64,000 nucleotides of DNA from G963676095 sp963676095. GTDB taxonomy: Bacteria; Bacteroidota; Bacteroidia; Bacteroidales; Prolixibacteraceae. The position numbers and the translations under genes were made by a program. Positions 62,673-64,000 of this stretch are shown here, piece by piece. The stretch's first letter is position 1, and each line of letters begins with the position of its first letter. The stretch is taken from assembly GCA_963676095.1 (NCBI GenBank), contig OY781040.1, forward strand, positions 7,192,001 through 7,256,000, read 5' to 3'. The notes below the pieces were generated by a model. It was not told the DNA's origin, did not search any database, and was given only the letters and a program-made list of their open reading frames with translations.

Positions 62673-62918
62673 AAATCCGAAGGCACTTTAATCTTTATCC
62701 CTTAACAAATCGCCAGATCGTGAAAATTTCATCTCCAATACTCCCCCGTCTATTCCCTAAAATCACAATAGTAAAGGAATTTTTATTTGTAAAGTCATAA
62801 ATATCCGAAAAAAATTAAAACAAAAAATTTCTTTTCAAAGGTTTTGCCATGTCCGGTTGCCGGGGACAACATCCGGGTATATCGTACGTCCGTGCGTATC
62901 TACGGTTACGTGCCAGCG
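62673..62918. other. intergenic upstream of the sigma gene
   Basis: AT-rich near the sigma start, then GC-richer with partial inverted repeats around GTTGCCGGGGACAAC (62858-62872). No gene was supported. Confidence 0.4.
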
Positions 62919-63008
62919 TCAGGTTATTTCCTGATAACTATCCATCTGCCGTAAAACAATAATAACATGAATATGATCAGGCATCGTAATATATTCATTC
63001 CACAATAA
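62919..63008 (-). pseudogene. Y1 (IS200/REP-associated) transposase relic
   Basis: A 29-residue frame reads LLWNEYITMPDHIHVIIVLR and stops at 62919. MPDHIH is the HUH metal motif region (Y-x-x-MP-[ND]-HIH) of Y1_Tnp transposases. Both sides of the gene are missing. It lies just before the 22-bp repeat array. Confidence 0.5.
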
Positions 63009-63059
63009 GCCGTTGTCTCATGGCTTCAAAAAAGTACAGGAACTTTCAGAAAAAAGTCC

Positions 63060-63301
63060 GGCATCTTTTCGCCTGAAGTTCAGTATCTTTTCATGAAATC
63101 TTCGGTATCTCTTCACGAAACCGTCAGTATCTTTTCATGAAATCTTCAGTATCTTTTCATGAAATCTTCAGTATCTTTTCACGAAATCTTCGGTATCTCT
63201 TCATGAAATCGTCAGTATCTTTTTCCCAAATCTTCAGTATCTTTTCTCCGGAAGTTCAGTATCTTCTCACGAAATCTTCAGTATCTCTTCACGTAACCAG
63301 A
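63060..63301. repeat. eleven tandem copies of a 22-bp repeat (AGTATCTTTTCATGAAATC type)
   Basis: Exactly 242 bp made of 22-bp units, most starting AGTATCTTTTCATGAAATC or a variant with CACGAAATC. Three units (second, fourth and fifth) are identical and the outer ones are more degraded, so the array has been refreshed from the centre. There are no spacers and no reading frame. The period equals that of the array at 24299 though the sequence is unrelated. Confidence 0.85.
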
Positions 63302-63428
63302 CCTTACTGAAATTGAGGTACACATTTTTCTTTCATTTCTGCTTCTTGTTTACGGAGGGAGGCATGCAACCGCAGGCAGATACATAGCAGAAACCAACCG
63401 GCATGATCAGGAGAGACTATTGATTACA

Positions 63429-63959
63429 CTAGACAATAGCAGCTTTACTACTGTTTAAATATTCTTTAATGGAGGATATGTTCGAAAGCTTCTCTTTCTT
63501 TTCTTTTTCAAGCTTTATGTCCTTGTTGGTACTTACCAGTGATTCCAGTGGAATGCCCAAATATCTGTTCAGTAAAGTGATCATTTTAAGGGTTAGTACC
63601 CTTTTACCGTTCAACACTTCTGAAACACGGGTCTTTCCTCCAAATAAAGGGGCTATATCCGACTGTCTTAAACCCATTTGCTCCATTCTAAACTTAATGG
63701 CCTCGATTGGAGTTGGGGCTTCTATACGGTGGTGCTCCTGCTCATATTTCTCAATAAGCAATGACAATAATTCCATTTCTTCCCCTTCAGGGCTATCCGG
63801 TTCTATAGCTTTTTCTGTGCTTCCCATTAATTGGTAAACCCTTTCACAGGCATCATTAATGCACTTTCTGCCGGAAGGTACCTGGGAAGCCTGCAATAAT
63901 CCGTAAGGGTTTTCTCCTTTATTATTCTCATGCAGTACAAAATTAATGGAAGTTACCAA
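63429..63959 (-). CDS. HigA-like antitoxin / XRE-type regulator
   Basis: 176 residues. The core EGEEMELLSLLIEKYEQEHH, PTPIEAIKFRMEQMGLRQSD, IAPLFGGKTRVSEVLNGKRV and LTLKMITLLNRYLGIPLESL is the HigA family: an acidic helical start, then a helix-turn-helix. The first ~45 residues (MVTSINFVLHENNKG...) are longer than usual and may be extra; a start at MGSTEKAIEPDSPEG is possible. The C-terminal tail is Lys/Glu-rich. A HigB-type mRNA interferase is expected just upstream, beyond 64000, and cannot be seen. Confidence 0.8.
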   Translation of the reverse strand: MVTSINFVLHENNKGENPYGLLQASQVPSGRKCINDACERVYQLMGSTEKAIEPDSPEGEEMELLSLLIEKYEQEHHRIEAPTPIEAIKFRMEQMGLRQSDIAPLFGGKTRVSEVLNGKRVLTLKMITLLNRYLGIPLESLVSTNKDIKLEKEKKEKLSNISSIKEYLNSSKAAIV

Positions 63960-64000
63960 ATAGTGTAACTTTCTGTGAGTTTATTTAATACCCGGAACAA

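Overview
The window looks like a chromosome segment of an anaerobic member of the Bacteroidales. The evidence is two SusC/SusD pairs, an ECF sigma/FecR system, fimbrillin-family lipoproteins, FISUMP (Fib_succ_major) domains, TAnnTTTG-type promoters, an anaerobic ribonucleotide reductase and an orange-protein-like (ORP) gene cluster found mainly in strict anaerobes. Genus cannot be fixed from the sequence alone; a Dysgonomonadaceae-type organism is a guess. No rRNA, tRNA or CRISPR array was seen.

Layout. 1-3536 (minus): ORP/NifX-like cluster with a DUF134 regulator, two small NifX-fold proteins, two tiny Gly/Arg-rich proteins and two ferredoxin-MinD ATPases, the last cut by the window edge. 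3828-7768 (plus): LarA-family racemase, a thioredoxin-like lipoprotein and an AAA ATPase preceded by two short palindromes. 7769-19646 (minus): seven tandem fimbrillin-like lipoproteins, four ending in a FISUMP C-type-lectin-like tip. The last ~50 codons of those four vary at first and second codon positions while the third base stays C, the footprint of a diversity-generating retroelement (DGR) acting on AAC codons. Two decayed small-gene remnants beside them resemble a DGR accessory protein. No reverse transcriptase or template repeat is in the window.

20305-28482: an XRE-type regulator; nrdG-nrdD behind a cobalamin riboswitch; a six-copy 22-bp array and a fold-back repeat; argS; a DnaQ-like exonuclease; a secreted glutamine-amidotransferase-like hydrolase. 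28945-34912: a lactonase lipoprotein and an SMP-30/NHL-type gene broken by an IS110/IS1111-type element; the IS plus 609 bp of the gene is present as a 2,280-bp tandem duplication. 35186-39481: cold-shock-domain protein, oxyR divergent from katA, then hemH: peroxide defence with haem supply.

40005-45960: SusC/SusD followed, after a terminator, by an LD-carboxypeptidase. 46145-49514: small exported protein, CE2-like esterase, nucleoside phosphorylase and transglutaminase-like protein. 49576-62672 (minus): a polysaccharide utilisation locus reading ECF sigma, FecR, SusC, SusD, GH78 rhamnosidase, GH92 mannosidase; its SusC carries a frameshift just after the signal peptide, and a partial copy of the sigma gene fused to a transposase relic lies downstream of the sigma gene. 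62673-63959: a Y1-transposase relic, an eleven-copy 22-bp array of different sequence, and a HigA-like antitoxin.
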